From Manduca sexta (taxonomy: Eukaryota > Arthropoda > Insecta > Lepidoptera > Sphingidae): a stretch of 64,000 nt of DNA. Location of the stretch: contig NC_051129.1 of the NCBI RefSeq assembly GCF_014839805.1, positions 11,908,920 through 11,972,919 of the forward strand, read 5' to 3'. A program made the position numbers and the translations under genes. The notes under the pieces were generated by a model. That model did no database searches. It was given only the letters and a program-made list of their open reading frames with translations, and was not told where the DNA came from. Within the stretch, counting starts at the first letter, position 1, and each line of letters opens with the position of its first letter. Shown here one piece after another: positions 1 through 13,053 of this stretch.

Positions 1-670
1 CGATGGTGAAGTGCCCTAAGGCCCGATGTATCGCTGATCACTCATTTGGCAGTTACATAATGATGATATTTTTGGACGCGGAATCAAACTATTTGCGAGC
101 CCATAATGCGCGGCCCGAGAATATCCCGATACATGATGTAACGCGGCGCGATAAATCTCCTGCGTCCATAAATGCGTGGCGGGCGCATGCGCGGGCGGGG
201 GCGCGGCCGAGTGCCCCGCTGTCTATACTCCTATGTCAAACTGATCAGTGTATTGCTAGTCTAATAATTATTATTGCTCCTGAATTAGTGACAGCAGCAT
301 TTTTCCATTATATCTGCATTATGGTTTGGTAGCATTTAGTATTTTTTTTATAAATACTAGTCATCCGGTGGCCGAAATTCGATTGTCAAGTTTATATTTA
401 TACACATTATACATAAATTTTATTTCTCCGGACTCTTCTATATGAACTTTCATCATGTCAAATCTCATAGACTTTAGTCCGCACAATGTTCTTAAAAGAG
501 GTATAATTTATGATCTTCGCGTATTTATATATAGAGCTTACCTTACAATCTACCGGAGACCTATTATATTCCTTCTTGAAGTCTAATTCGTAAGTGATCA
601 TTAAAGTGAACTATGAAGTGACCATTAGGGTAGATACACGACTATTGGTTTACATGTATGGTGTACGTAC

Positions 671-767
671 CGATCATGTTGTGCAGGTTGTCGATGACCA
701 CCTCCGTGTTGTAGGTGGCGTCGACAGCGCGCTGCAGGAACGATGTCCACGTGCTGAGCTCCGCCTC
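671..767 (-). CDS. Penultimate coding exon of unidentified gene, left copy
   Basis: This 97-nt internal exon is identical in all bases to 57877-57973. On the - strand it has an acceptor (tttgcag just before 767) and a strong donor (gtacgt after 671). It encodes 32 residues plus one base and includes WTSFLQRAVDATYN and EVVIDNLHNMI. The intron continues to the left edge (670 down to 1), so the last exon of this copy lies outside the window. Perfect identity here, against visible divergence in flanking intron, is what a real exon in two alleles would show. I do not recognise the protein family. Confidence 0.6.
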
Positions 768-1000
768 CTGCAAACATTAATCAAACACTCTCAACTGGTT
801 ACTCCACACACACTCACCGCACACCTGTAGTCTTGTATGATATGCAGGTATGCGACGGAATACTCCCAGTTCGTGGAGCTCACTTCCATCTTACGATGGT
901 ATATAGCCATTGGAAGCCCAATTTCAACCAAATCATTTCGTGTGTTCCAAATCATCTATCTTCTTCTATCTTCTATATCTATTCTATATCTATATCTTCT

Positions 1001-2051
1001 TCTATACTTATAATAAATCTGTAGAGAGGTCAATTCTGTACATGAAATATATATCCAAAATAACTATCAGGGGATGATTAGGGATCGATACTGATGCCAA
1101 AAATGCAATTAGTAAAATTTTTGTCTGTCTGTCTGTATAACCGTTATAGAAACAAAAACTACTCGACGGATTTTAACGAAACTTAGTACAATTAATTTTC
1201 ATACTCCTGTGCTGGTTATAGTATACTTTTCATTACGCTACAATTAATAGGAGCAGAGCAGTGAAGGGAAATGTTGGGAAAACGGGAGAAGTTACTCCAT
1301 TTTTTAAGCTTCCGTCGCGTGTGCAGCCTTAATGGTTAAAGCTACACAGAAATCATGTATGACGGAAATGTTCTCCTTAAAATTATGTAAAAAATATCCC
1401 ACGACAGCATATGTCTATCTTTTATGGTTGACTAACAATAACACGTGTAACTCCCGATAGCTTAGCAGTTCGAAGCTTTCACATTATATTTGTCTACTCT
1501 TACGTTTATAACACTCTCAGTCATCCCTAATTAAAAAAGTTAACATTATTAAATATTCCATAAAAAATAATCATAGAAATCTGTATAGAAACACCAATGT
1601 TATACATGAAATACGCTAATAATAAGCCATCACGCGTGAATACTGAATCATGCTATAAGGATTATTTTTGTATATATATAAGGTCGCGAACGCACAGGCA
1701 GGCGGCTTGCTTGGCACCTAGAGGCTAGCGAATCACGTAGCGAGTAGCTTCGTAAAACGAACATTCTCGAACGTTCGCGACTGGCTCCATTTTTGAAGTC
1801 CGAAATCCACGCGGGAGAAGCTGCGAGCGGAAGCTAGTAATACATAAAACAATTTGTAGTTCGTTCCTTGACTGCATGACGCTTTATTTGCAATTTAAAC
1901 CATTTTCCAGTCTTAAATTTTATACAACAATTTTGAACTTAATATAATTTTAAACATCACATTTACTCCGATAGATCTTTTTCTCATTGTCACCTAAGCC
2001 ATTTCCATCAAGTCCGAAAACCACGCGGGCAAAGCTGCGGGCGGAAGCTAG
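1001..2051 (+). mobile_element. Non-autonomous Helitron, left copy
   Basis: The 5' end TCTATACTTATAATAAATC and the 3' end GGGCGGAAGCTAG followed by T are the usual lepidopteran Helitron termini (5' TC, 3' CTAG after a GC-rich hairpin region). There is no Rep/helicase reading frame. A second internal 3'-like end with CTAG occurs near 1832-1836. It is created by about 214 extra bases that the partner copy lacks. The 5' flank is a TCTATA-rich simple repeat, so the exact 5' boundary is less certain than the 3' one. Confidence 0.7.
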
Positions 2052-5000
2052 TATAATAATAAATTTTGAAAATTCATTTTTCGACAATAATAATTATTAT
2101 AATTCAAGAGTACTGGCGTTCAAGTTGTCATATCTAAATATAACAGTAATTACTTTCTAACTTTAATTAAATATTGATATTACGTACGCACTGAATGAAT
2201 AGAAGCGCAAGGGAAAGTATATGGTTAGTTTTTTGCACGTTCTCTTATAAGTACATAGGTTTAGAGTATGTGATGTCTATAATACCACAGTACCAAGTAA
2301 TCACTGTGCCTCGACTCTACAACTAGTTCAGAGCACAGCACACACAAATATTCGCCCGAATAGTGAATGTGGGTCAAGTGTACGGGCGGGGGGATGTTAA
2401 TTGAACTTCCCTTGCATCCCGTTGCGGTCGCTGTGGCGTAACGGCGGTCCGAGAGGAGAGGGGTCGAGCGCGCTCGGGCAGATCCCTCCCATAGCACAGA
2501 TGACATTATTCTATTGTTTGTACTCACATCCTTAGTTAGCATTCTATGCATCGACAAGGCCTGTCGCTGTCAAGAGAGTCCGCTGGCATAAAACAACATT
2601 GTCACTGGACCAGCGCGCCCTTCCTTTAAAGACTTGCTTGTGAGGAAGCACCACAAGCTCGGTATTTGGTTTGGTATTATTATTTTAGTATGAGATGATG
2701 GCACACCTATTGTCACCGGGTCGCCATTGATCCCGATGTGACTAGCCCGAGCGTTGTGCCGTGCGCCCGGAGAACCTACGTGCCAGTGAACATAATATCT
2801 ACAGATTTTCTTACAATATAGCAGCCCGAGTGTAGGGAGGTACCATAGTTAGGACACTAATACCGGAAACTGTATAGTTTGCTATCGCACTGCCTAATAA
2901 ATCTAGGAAAATTGAAAAGCGACGTGTTTAGGACGAACGACTAAGTGAGTAAAATTAAAGAAAGATTGAAATTTAAGTATAGGTAAGACTTATATTTTTT
3001 TGCCTTACTGGTCAATTCCATCTTCAATAACGAAGTAAAATTGTCTAAAACAGCTACCAGGCTCATATTCAAAATAATTCAAATATAAACTTGGTTAGTG
3101 AAAGGAAAACATCGAGTCAACTCGTATTTTATTTCTACAGCGCTATAAAAGCTACATTACGAGTGGGGTTCGAGGACACACAGTATCACCGAGGCAGTTA
3201 AACGAGAGCCCGTAAGGCCTTACTCGCAGCTTACCCTCAGAGTTACAGATGTTATGCCGCGCTCTCACGGCACGGCGGCGGCGGGCGCGGATCTGTGTCG
3301 TGTTGCCCCAGGCCGCCCCCGAAAATTGGGTCAAGGCGATGTCATCGCCTATGTGACGCTCACCGACGGACTTATTAGCGTTTCCCGTCTTTGCAAAAAC
3401 TATTCCATTTATATATACTTATATTAGTTCATATTCGTATTATCTCTCTGTGAGTAGAGTTCTTTTTTTGTATTGATTTGTCAACCAAGTGAGTGTGGTA
3501 TAAACACAAAAAAAAGAGTCCAATACGATCAAACATCATCAGTGCGAGACAAGTAGATACAAGATTTGTCGCAGGGTGCACTGTAGTCCCCGCATGCATT
3601 TGCCGCATCAGTGCAGCCAGTAGTGTTACCATGACTACCGTCCGATGTCCTGTTTAGAGCGGCGGGTGTCAAGAGTATAAATAGAGATGATGGCGGGCGG
3701 CGGGCGGCAGCGGCGGCGGTCAGGGTCGCGGCCGGTCGCTGCACCGCGCCGCCCGCGCGCCTTACGTCACGACACCTCGTCACTACCACCACGCCAGGGC
3801 TGCGTCTGTAAAGTCGCGCCACATTGGTAGCTGGAACGTAGTTCCCATTAAGATAACGCATCATACGGTAATATTGCTCTAGGGTTACGTTATTATCTTG
3901 CGCCACTGTTAAGAGTGAGGTTATTGTATATGGTCGACGGTCATATGTCGCTGATAAACAGTAGTCAGTAAATATACAGTATGGGCTGTTGTAGACGGGT
4001 AAGTCAGAAAACATGAGAACATCAGTACCTTGCATAAGGAAAAACATTAAAGCACAACAGGCATGTGCTGTGTATGTCCATTGGCGCCGTTACACCGAGT
4101 AACGAAACGAGATGCTATCTTATGTTGAAGCCGCGAGTAGCAGCAGCCCATCGTCATTTGGAACACTGTAAATAGCGTGGTGAAAGGGTAGTTTTTTTTA
4201 TTTTTGTACTGTATAGTAACCCCAGTAGGTGGCAAGTGGCAGTGCTGTGGTTGTGTCTGATCGAACAATCACACCAGCATCCCCTGGCGGTCGGTCGGGT
4301 CGAGTCGGCAAGGGGTTAATTGCATCGTTAGCAGTGTACCGGGCGGCGCGTAGGCCGGTTGCCGTCCACCGCTCGCGTCACTCGTACGCCATGCGTGAGA
4401 ACATTTCTCGATGTTAGAGTCTACAAAATCTTACACCGACCCTTTTATAATATCACTATTGTTAAGTTAGGAGTTGAAGGGTTGATTAACCGCGGCTAAT
4501 CAAGTATTTCACAGCTTTTATTGCGGTTCCCTAATATATAACGGTAAAAGTGAAAAAGCGTGACAACTTTGCCTACAACTTACAACGTGACGTCACATAG
4601 GAGTGGGATAAAGGTACCTGTGACCATGGATAAATACTTAAAACTAACTGAAAATGTACAAGTTCGGCGAATATATACGATTTGATTCAAAGTAGAATGT
4701 TGACAACATTATTATACGCAATAAAGACGGCAAGGACGATAATGCTCTTATGGCATCTAAACTATTTATAATAGAAATCGACTGTAATATTTTTTTACAG
4801 CTATCCTGGCGTAATGTAGGGTGACACATAGATAAAAATCAAAGCCTACAGATAAACAACCGTGACATCGTGCACAGAACACACGCTCATGCTCGGTAAA
4901 TGTGATCACTCGATCCTGCGCGGCGTCTCATCGCGGAACTCACATGAAAGTGTTCGATCAAAGCACACATGATTTTTCGTTCCTTTCACACATGATTTAT

Positions 5001-6074
5001 CACGATGTAGATCGTCCACTACAATTGCAAAGGAGTGAAATAAAATATGACCCGTCATATTCAAGTGATAAAAAATACACGCAGTCTCATCGAATCCAAA
5101 CGAAAATAAGGTACAATTTTGGGTTAATGCTGGATCAGCGTCTGTGTATGGTATCCCGATTCATGAGCTTTATGTCGCTATACTCGTCACGTTATGGCTT
5201 GTAATGCAATAAACATCATGCTACAGCCGTATTACCCTCGTACCGTACAACACTGTCGAGCGAATCATTGCCTTTTTATTACAAACAGTCTTTGTTCGTT
5301 AGAGAGTAGATAAAATAATGTAAGTGGTAGTCAGAAAACATAACATTACTCACATTTTCTATGGTGCCCACGCATTTCAACACTAATGTATACAAAACTA
5401 AGTATCTTAGTTACGGGTAAGCCACTCAATCGGTTATAGATCAGAGCATAATTGAACCTGCCTACTGAGGTTTGACTTCACAGTCGCTAGGATTTCTATT
5501 CAATTACTAAAACATTAGAAATCATTGTAAGAAAGTGTAGTGGGCGGAGGAGAAATCACGCACTCGTGTTTCTAAACTGCCCACGAGCACCTCGCTACCC
5601 TCCATATTCCCGAAGTATTTACCTACTCAGTTTATTTATTTATTACTATAAGACAGTTAGTACATAGTTGTTTCAATATTTTGCACATAACAATGAGTTC
5701 CAAAAAATAAATATAACACCTGTTCAAGGCGGTCACAACATCTACCATTTGCGAAATATTAGCACAATTAAGTGCCCTGATGATTGGATGTTGATATTAT
5801 CACTACGGCTGTCACAAACTTTATAATTGTAGTTAGTCAATTAACTGTATTCTCCCTTTATTGTGATCAGCTTGAGATCGGTCATGATGGTAGCGTCAGC
5901 TGTACTTTCGATACGTGCCGGCAGTGGCGGCGGCACCGGTCGCGCCGGTTTTATTTGGGTCGATTAACGAGAAAGCTTTATAAGGATACCACGGCATTGC
6001 AATTCAATAATAAACAGTGGTCGACGAGGGCACGTTGACAAGACGCTATTAAATTGTAGTAACACGGGCCTTAC

Positions 6075-6112
6075 CGTCGGGTCGAGAGGTACGGGCAGCC
6101 CGGGCCCTTCAG
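6075..6112 (-). other. Candidate 38-nt microexon (speculative), left copy
   Basis: Within a GC-rich island on the - strand, a good acceptor (cccttttgccag) is followed by 38 nt and a good donor (gtaagg). One frame reads LKGPGCPYLSTR. The same sequence is unchanged at 50082-50119 in the right copy. The splice-like signals are the only support. The phase does not obviously join the exon at 671-767, and no family is recognised. Confidence 0.15.
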
Positions 6113-8248
6113 CTGGCAAAAGGGCCTAGGTCGGCCGCGGCTAGGCTCGAGAATAGATCATAAACGTTGAAGAGATAAAAGTGAAAGCTATCTGCAATCT
6201 TAACAGGCTACGGCTTTTGTATCCGAAATTTAATACACGATGTTGTTTTAGCATTTTGAAATGGCCATTAAAATTCATGATGTGTAATATAACAGCTGAA
6301 AGAGTTAGTTCCACTAAAAGAGTTTGCAACATCTTAGAATACATTTAAGTGATTAAATGGAATTCTGCTCGCCTATATTGTTAATTGCAACAACAGTAAA
6401 GTTTCCAATGCGCATCTCACCGAGATATTTGGGATAAAGAGGAAAATTTATGTAAAAAGGTAAGGGTCGTGGCACGCAGCACGTTATGTAACTAGCCAAT
6501 ATGGCAGACCCACGCGTGATGCCATTACATGAGAGTGTTGCGCAAATTCCCGAGTCACATATATTTTTATTAATATAACCAACAACCCCAATGGTCCTGT
6601 TTTACGCTAAGGTACAAGTTTTTGCCATGGGTGTAAGGAGCTAGGAGTACTACAAAACCAGAAATAAAATTGTCGCCTTATCGCCCAGTGCACCAGAGTC
6701 GTGATTGGTATTCTTTATTGATGCCTAATGTCCACACAATTGTGGAGGTATTCACGTGTACCAGCCTCAGCATTATGCCATTGATACGTGTCCGGTCGCC
6801 ACGCGCCATCACCTCACACTAATAGATTTATGGCACCCGATCGGGCCGCTAAACGGACGGGCAAACATTGTTCTATAACATTCACAGACAGACGAACTAG
6901 CGGTTTGTCCGGTGTGAAAATGGCCTTGTAGTAAAAATTACTACGATGTAAATTTATATTATGTCGTAATATATTTCATCCAGAAGCACATGCACACAAT
7001 TACTTACCACGAAGAAAGTATCGTTGATTAATAACGGGTTTTTATCTATGAAGGAAGTTCATAAAGATTTTTCCCATTGTTAAAGTTAACGATGTGACAA
7101 GTAGCAAACAGAGATGAATAATCATGTAGCCCTGGTAATAAAGTACTCTCTGGTATGTTTTGCATGCACTCAGGGTAACTCTGTATAATGTATGGGCGAT
7201 CCGATGTCTACTGCCAGTCGTGACCCCATTCAGGCCGCTCGCCGGCTGGCGTGCCCCCAGATGCAGGTCAGTGCGCGAAGGTGAAGGCCCGCACCGCCCG
7301 CGCCGCCCACGCCTGCTCGCACCATGGCTCAGCGGCGACACTTTACCACTCAGTCGCGTATTAACTAATTGAGAGCAATCATCAGCGGCCAACATTACTA
7401 ATCTCACATGTGATGGCGTCTTCTGCTCCGCGCGGCGCGATGACACAGCGCGTCAAATTACTCGCAGCAAGGATTTGGGAGCGGACGACGGCCGACATAT
7501 TCGCACTGCTAATGTAATTAAGGCAGGTAGCCTGATACCAAAGTACAATGGCAAATTAGGCTTTGATAAAACCTGACGTATACACACTAAAACTGTTTAG
7601 AGTGTGCTCACCTATTCTTCTGCTGATTATAATAGTAATTCTATACTTCATATAAAAACTAAATAAAATTAAATGAATAATACAAGAGATAACATTTAAA
7701 CGATTTAGAAGCATAATTGCACAGTCGTAACTTTAAATTTTCAAGTCTCAAATAACTCGCATAAATAAACTTATTTTCCGTTTAAATATGAAGCTCGCAT
7801 AATTTTCCGCCAGGCCTGCATTTACTCTTAATGTGTTAGTAATGCACTGAAAGGAGCCGTGTAAAATTTTATTCTGAGTAAATACGGTTGAATCATGTTT
7901 TTATGGTGTGTTTAAATAACCACGCGTTGAATCGACTCGCGGCGCGGCGGCAATAGGATGTGGTCGGCGGCATCGCTACGGCTCATCGGAATCAACTTTA
8001 TGGCCAGTTTCTTTCTTAGAAGGGGTCGGGGCTATTAGGATGAGTATAGGAATAGCCACAACGGTCATAATCAGTTCATACTAAATACAAGCATTATGTA
8101 GCTATAATTAGCAATTTGAAAGTTGGTTAATAATTACCTAATTGATACTAAATCATAAAGCAGATATTTTTATGCAACCTTCGTCAAATATACTTCAACG
8201 GGTTAGTAGCACAGTCTCACAGACCGATGTAAAGTAAGTAGGGTCTTC

Positions 8249-8266
8249 TTGCAATTCGAATTGCAA
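8249..8266. repeat. 18-bp perfect palindrome next to contig end
   Basis: TTGCAATTCGAATTGCAA is its own reverse complement. It lies 25 bases from the N gap and is repeated at 47926-47943 in the right copy. Function unknown; it may be chance in AT-rich DNA. Confidence 0.5.
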
Positions 8267-8291
8267 ATCACGTATATGAACGACAAAATAC

Positions 8292-8791
8292 NNNNNNNNN
8301 NNNNNNNNNNNNNNNNNNNNNNNNNNNNNNNNNNNNNNNNNNNNNNNNNNNNNNNNNNNNNNNNNNNNNNNNNNNNNNNNNNNNNNNNNNNNNNNNNNNN
8401 NNNNNNNNNNNNNNNNNNNNNNNNNNNNNNNNNNNNNNNNNNNNNNNNNNNNNNNNNNNNNNNNNNNNNNNNNNNNNNNNNNNNNNNNNNNNNNNNNNNN
8501 NNNNNNNNNNNNNNNNNNNNNNNNNNNNNNNNNNNNNNNNNNNNNNNNNNNNNNNNNNNNNNNNNNNNNNNNNNNNNNNNNNNNNNNNNNNNNNNNNNNN
8601 NNNNNNNNNNNNNNNNNNNNNNNNNNNNNNNNNNNNNNNNNNNNNNNNNNNNNNNNNNNNNNNNNNNNNNNNNNNNNNNNNNNNNNNNNNNNNNNNNNNN
8701 NNNNNNNNNNNNNNNNNNNNNNNNNNNNNNNNNNNNNNNNNNNNNNNNNNNNNNNNNNNNNNNNNNNNNNNNNNNNNNNNNNNNNNNNNNN
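8292..8791. other. Assembly gap, 500 N
   Basis: Exactly 500 Ns, a conventional scaffold-gap size, so the true length is unknown. The left flank is the end of the inverted copy. The right flank (8792 onward) shows no homology to the sequence expected from the partner copy. Open frames running through the Ns are meaningless. Confidence 0.99.
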
Positions 8792-9744
8792 TTAGAAATG
8801 TATGTAAATATGTACCAATTTGTAGGTAAGTAGGTACTTGGCATTCATGCAAATGGTCCTGTGACATATCTCGAAAAGAAAACGATAATGGTTTACAAAA
8901 CGAAATATATATATATAACAGGCGTTTGAGTTCCACATCTTCGTCATAGATACCAAATACTCATCAACGTAAGTACGTACGTAAGGACTTGGAGATCCCG
9001 GCTGTACTGTGAGTGTTATGAAATCATACTATCGCGTGAAATCCGAGCACTTTACGCAGCTCGTAAATCATCGCTAGCACACGCGGTGACGCGACACAGT
9101 GCAGCGCCGCGTCGCGTGTCCGAGTGTACGCACGCCGCGCTCCACGGCCCGAGCTTACAAGTTCCAGTTCAACCCCCTGAATCATGTTATACAACGCGCT
9201 GTTCCATCCGTCGTTGTTTTATTGATTGTTTCTTTATGAAAGGATGTCGAGGGCCAGTAGTTTTAGACCAGATTTCCTTGATATCCGCAAATGTTATGAG
9301 AAATCCCACAAAATAAACACGTGTGTCTATGTTTTATACATCGTATTCAAAGGTTTTGTCTAGTAATACATTTATCACACAAACCAACGAATCGTACCAG
9401 CGACCTTTCTTTCACGGCCGGTTCATTGTCCGCCGCGCCGCAGGTAGCCATTGTAAAGTATTAATTAGCAAGTCGTGAATGTATTTAATCCAGTTGCCAA
9501 ATGTGGTGTAGTGATTTATGACTTGTACTGGTCGTGTGCTGACCGTATGCGATGTCTGACGGAACAGTTGAAGGCGAAAGTGTCGGCCGATACGTTTTAT
9601 GGAGCGGAAACTGAAAGAGTTCTCGCAGCCAAAGAGATACGCACCGATCGATCACGCACATTTCATACTTCACACCACCGACCACACGTTAAAAATACAT
9701 ATTATAATTAGAATGTTTTTTATGAAGAGGCAACCATTTACTTA
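8792..9744. other. Gene-free stretch after the gap
   Basis: Mostly unique AT-rich sequence with a GC-rich patch around 9085-9165. Short frames on both strands have no recognisable domain. Nothing further can be supported. Confidence 0.5.
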
Positions 9745-10026
9745 TCTATATGTATATGTAAAAATGAATCCCTATTTCCTTGGTCACGCCATCACACGTG
9801 AACGGCTGGACCGATCACTATTTTTTTTGTTGTTGTGTTTGTTATGGTCAGGAGAAGGTTTTTATGAAAGCAAAAAATTCCGAGGAAAAATAGAAAATTT
9901 AAGAAAACTTAACGAAAATATTAATTTTATATAACTGTCAATTGTTTGAAATAACTGTCAGCGATTGACAGAATGCGCGTTACAAATTCAACGTTAAGAC
10001 GGGACAACGTCTGTCGGGTCAACTAG
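9745..10026 (+). mobile_element. Short non-autonomous Helitron-like element
   Basis: It starts TCTATATGTATATGTAAAAA after an A and ends GTCTGTCGGGTCAACTAG before a T. This gives the Helitron pattern of 5' TC, 3' CTAG and insertion between A and T. The internal CGGCTGGACCGAT and GTTGTTGTGTTTGTTATGG stretches are familiar from a very common lepidopteran repeat family. It is 282 bp with no coding capacity. Confidence 0.65.
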
Positions 10027-12798
10027 TCAACAATAAATAATCAATTCTTTAACTGATTCATGTTATAATATTTTTTTATTGTGTGGAATAATTTGAGAGT
10101 ATAGATTCTAGATATGATCGGTACCTACGCATTAAAACGTTGATATTTAAACACACCATCATAATAAAAAATACATAACATTCATAATATGATTACAACT
10201 CATACAATTTGTGCTGAAACATTCACGAGGTCAATAATGTATGCTGACTATAAGCGTGTGTCCGGAAATTCCCGCGTGTTGTCAACAACACGTGCACTAA
10301 CTGTAAGGTTGGATGCGTGGACGTGTAACACGCGCTAATGAAGACCGCAGCCGATCCCGCACCGCCCCGGACGAACCTGCGTCAATCGTACTCACAAATT
10401 GAGTTACCGTGTGCTCAGTAGTGTGCCCAGCTCACAGCTGACCGCGCTTTGTTCCCGTGAGCTACTTTATTAGCTCGCTTGTTGTACCCTAGGGCTTGTT
10501 TACCACACGCGCCACGTGCTCTGTTTCAGCGTAAATCCTGTTACTCATACTGCATCAGGCTTCGGGGAAATTTGCATTTACGGCAAAACTCATTTAACTG
10601 ATAAATGCGGTGAATTTGCTAATTTCGCGTTAAATGTTTGCATATCTCTTATTTGATATTTCGTGGAAAACTAATATAATTGCACATCCATAATATACTT
10701 CGCGTCAGTATCCTTGATTACAGAACTTATTCTCGTCCTGTTATCAATTAAATTAGCCAGTTCCATAAAACACGTCAATTCAATTTCGGGCAACTCATTC
10801 GAAGCATTAAAAATAAAACCTTTACTATTAAATCCAGCCACGATTAAACTGTGGGCAGGTATTTTGGTAGGTTTAATAATATGATAACGGATATAATTAT
10901 TAATAGTAGGTATGCAAATATCATTATTGACACAGTTGAATCGTATGAGTATTTTACCTGGGTTAATATTGCGGCTCTGATGTACTGTCTATGTTTACTT
11001 ATTCGTCAATTTCTTCTAGAAGATTAGATTCCTTGTAATTGATCAATCCCTCGCAAAATCAATAAATGGATCACTGGACGGGTTTGAATATTTTCAATCA
11101 TATACAATTAATGAATATTAGGATTATTTTCATCACTTATATTGGGAAACTGTTTTCAGTTGCTAATAGTTTGCACTTTTAATAGTTGTTTAGTAATTTC
11201 GTGAAATATAATATCTTACATGGGTGTTTATAATAAGTCCTTTTTATGAGAATGAGACGGTTAAAGTCTTAAATACGCATCGGTTGTGTGCGTGAATATT
11301 GTTGTGAATGCATTGCATTGAGCGTGGCAAAGCGCCCGCAGCCGCATCACGTCACACCGCTACACCGCCAGCCGCCACAGGCACCGTCTCCCGGCCTTTG
11401 TCTCCGCACAATCATGTGAAATTCATTCGCCGCTGTGTGCATTGCAATTAACGCGGTCTCACTGAGCAGCGAGCACTCCGACGTGTGTCGTCATCGCATT
11501 TTATTTAGTTGTTTCACACATGTCGTTGCATATAGAGTCTAGACACTTTATGAAATATAGTGGGAATTGGGACATATACTTGTGACATTAAATTTCGAGG
11601 CGAGTCTCATAGCAAGCGCCATACTAGGGCACAACGCTCGTCACTCTATAACATTGCTAGTAGGTTTCAAAATTTCGATTGATTTCACCGATTGAAATGT
11701 TTATTCGTAAAAGCTCAAGAAAGCTTAGTCAGAAACTAGTAAGGTCGGGACTGTGGGAAGTTAAATACACCTTAAATACTGTATCAAAGAAGTTGAAGCA
11801 AGGCTAGCACAGATGAGTATGAATTTTTAAAGAAGTTGATGTCAAAAGCTGTAAGAGCGCCCGCCGCACCGCCTTTGAATAATAAAGTCGACGAGGCGAC
11901 AGAACGGCGGTGCTTCGTGCATGCTTGATGAGGTACTCACTGAAGGTCTCATCTTTAACTAGATATCTTTGATGCCTTCGTTGGTCTCATGATAGTAAGC
12001 TGGGAATATTTTCCATATAGAGCTTGCAAATGTTGTGCAAGGTTTTAGAAAATACGGTTGAATTGGCCGTGGTCATCGAAACCAAAGAACGAATTAAATA
12101 TAACGGCTTGAGAAAAATAATTTGGAAGCTAGCCTGATATCATTCTGTTAGCCGGTCGTAAACCTGAGCGAGCTTGATATTTAAAAAACATGTATGTCCT
12201 TTGATACCCCTTTAGCGAAGAAGGAGGAGGATGATGGTTTGATGTCTTCCATTGGAGTCAGCATTGTTAGCATCTGAAATCTTATTCTAGTTCCATGCCA
12301 AGCAACATATTTGTCAACATTTCAAAACCTTTTCTATGACAGAAGTCAGAAAGTTTAAAACCGTCGGCATTTAAATACGTCAAAGAGATAATTACGATAA
12401 ATTCCATTGTCATTGTTCGGAGTCATTAATCACACGAAAGACAATTTAAACCCCACGTTGACCCAATTCGACAGCAATCAGACAGGTGAGGGTCGCGCGC
12501 GGATATTGTGATAGCTGATAAGATACGCCGATAACGCAATCAATCGAACGCGTGCTACACTTGCACAATAAAACTAGTCTTAACACAGATAGACACGTGG
12601 ATTTAATACCCGTTAGGTGCTGTGTGAGCTCTGGTATGGAGGATGATAGCTCTCAAGCTGTAGCAATGCTGGGTCTTCGGCAGAACATCTTCATGGTTAA
12701 GGTCGTGTTAGTGAATAGCAAGTATGTACGGAAAAGACCATCTGAGCAGGTACCAGCGATGTCTCTTACTGTCGCTTAGCTAAAGTCTAGGACAGGAC
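10027..12798. other. Gene-free stretch
   Basis: AT-rich unique sequence with GC-rich islands near 10320-10380 and 11320-11480. No convincing exon, RNA gene or full transposon seen. The islands could be conserved non-coding sequence, but nothing here proves it. Confidence 0.45.
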
Positions 12799-12801
12799 TA
12801 A

Positions 12802-13053
12802 CCCCCTTATTCATAGACGTTTTTTATCGAACGATCGAGTAAGGCTGTGATAACAAGTCTGTTTCTCAGTGCTGACAGCATGGCAGTCTTCGCAGTGCGT
12901 AGACGTAGGGCCGTTGGGATTGGCTAATATTGAAATACAACAATAACCAATCACAACGGCTTCTCTTTCTCAGTGCCGTTGGGCACTGAGAAACAGGCTT
13001 GTTATCACAGCTTTACTCCGTCCTTAGATAAAAAACGTTTATGAATAAGGGGG
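12802..13053. mobile_element. Harbinger-type MITE with TAA target duplication
   Basis: Inverted ends of about 70 bp begin CCCCCTTATTCATA and run through TGTGATAACAAG and CTGTTTCTCAGTGC on both sides. TAA is duplicated at 12799-12801 and 13054-13056. A second inner stem (CCGTTGGGATTGG with CCAATCACAACGG) means nearly the whole 252 bp can fold. There is no coding capacity. The 3-bp target duplication and C/G-rich tips suggest PIF/Harbinger mobilisation; the family name is inference. Confidence 0.8.

Larger units (their letters stand above)
1..8291 (-). repeat. Left copy of large inverted duplication (probable alternate haplotype)
   Basis: Read on the - strand, this segment matches 47901-58639 nearly base for base, with scattered substitutions, homopolymer indels and a few larger indels. 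Base 1 pairs with 58639 and base 8291 with 47901. The match runs without a break to the N gap, so the homology ends where the contig ends. Its left limit is outside the window. Differences include a missing 2.69-kb Harbinger element (empty site at 2329-2331), about 214 extra bases (1796-2009), and roughly 46 extra bases near 1315-1360. The divergence and insertion polymorphism fit two alleles of one locus; a real inverted segmental duplication is the alternative. Confidence 0.95.

Noticed and set aside
7042..7446. 134-codon frame on - strand, with a different-length counterpart at 48749-48964
   Set aside because: A one-base difference in a C/G run shifts the frame between the copies, so it is not conserved coding sequence.
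8203..8936. Long open frames across the gap
   Set aside because: They consist almost entirely of N bases.
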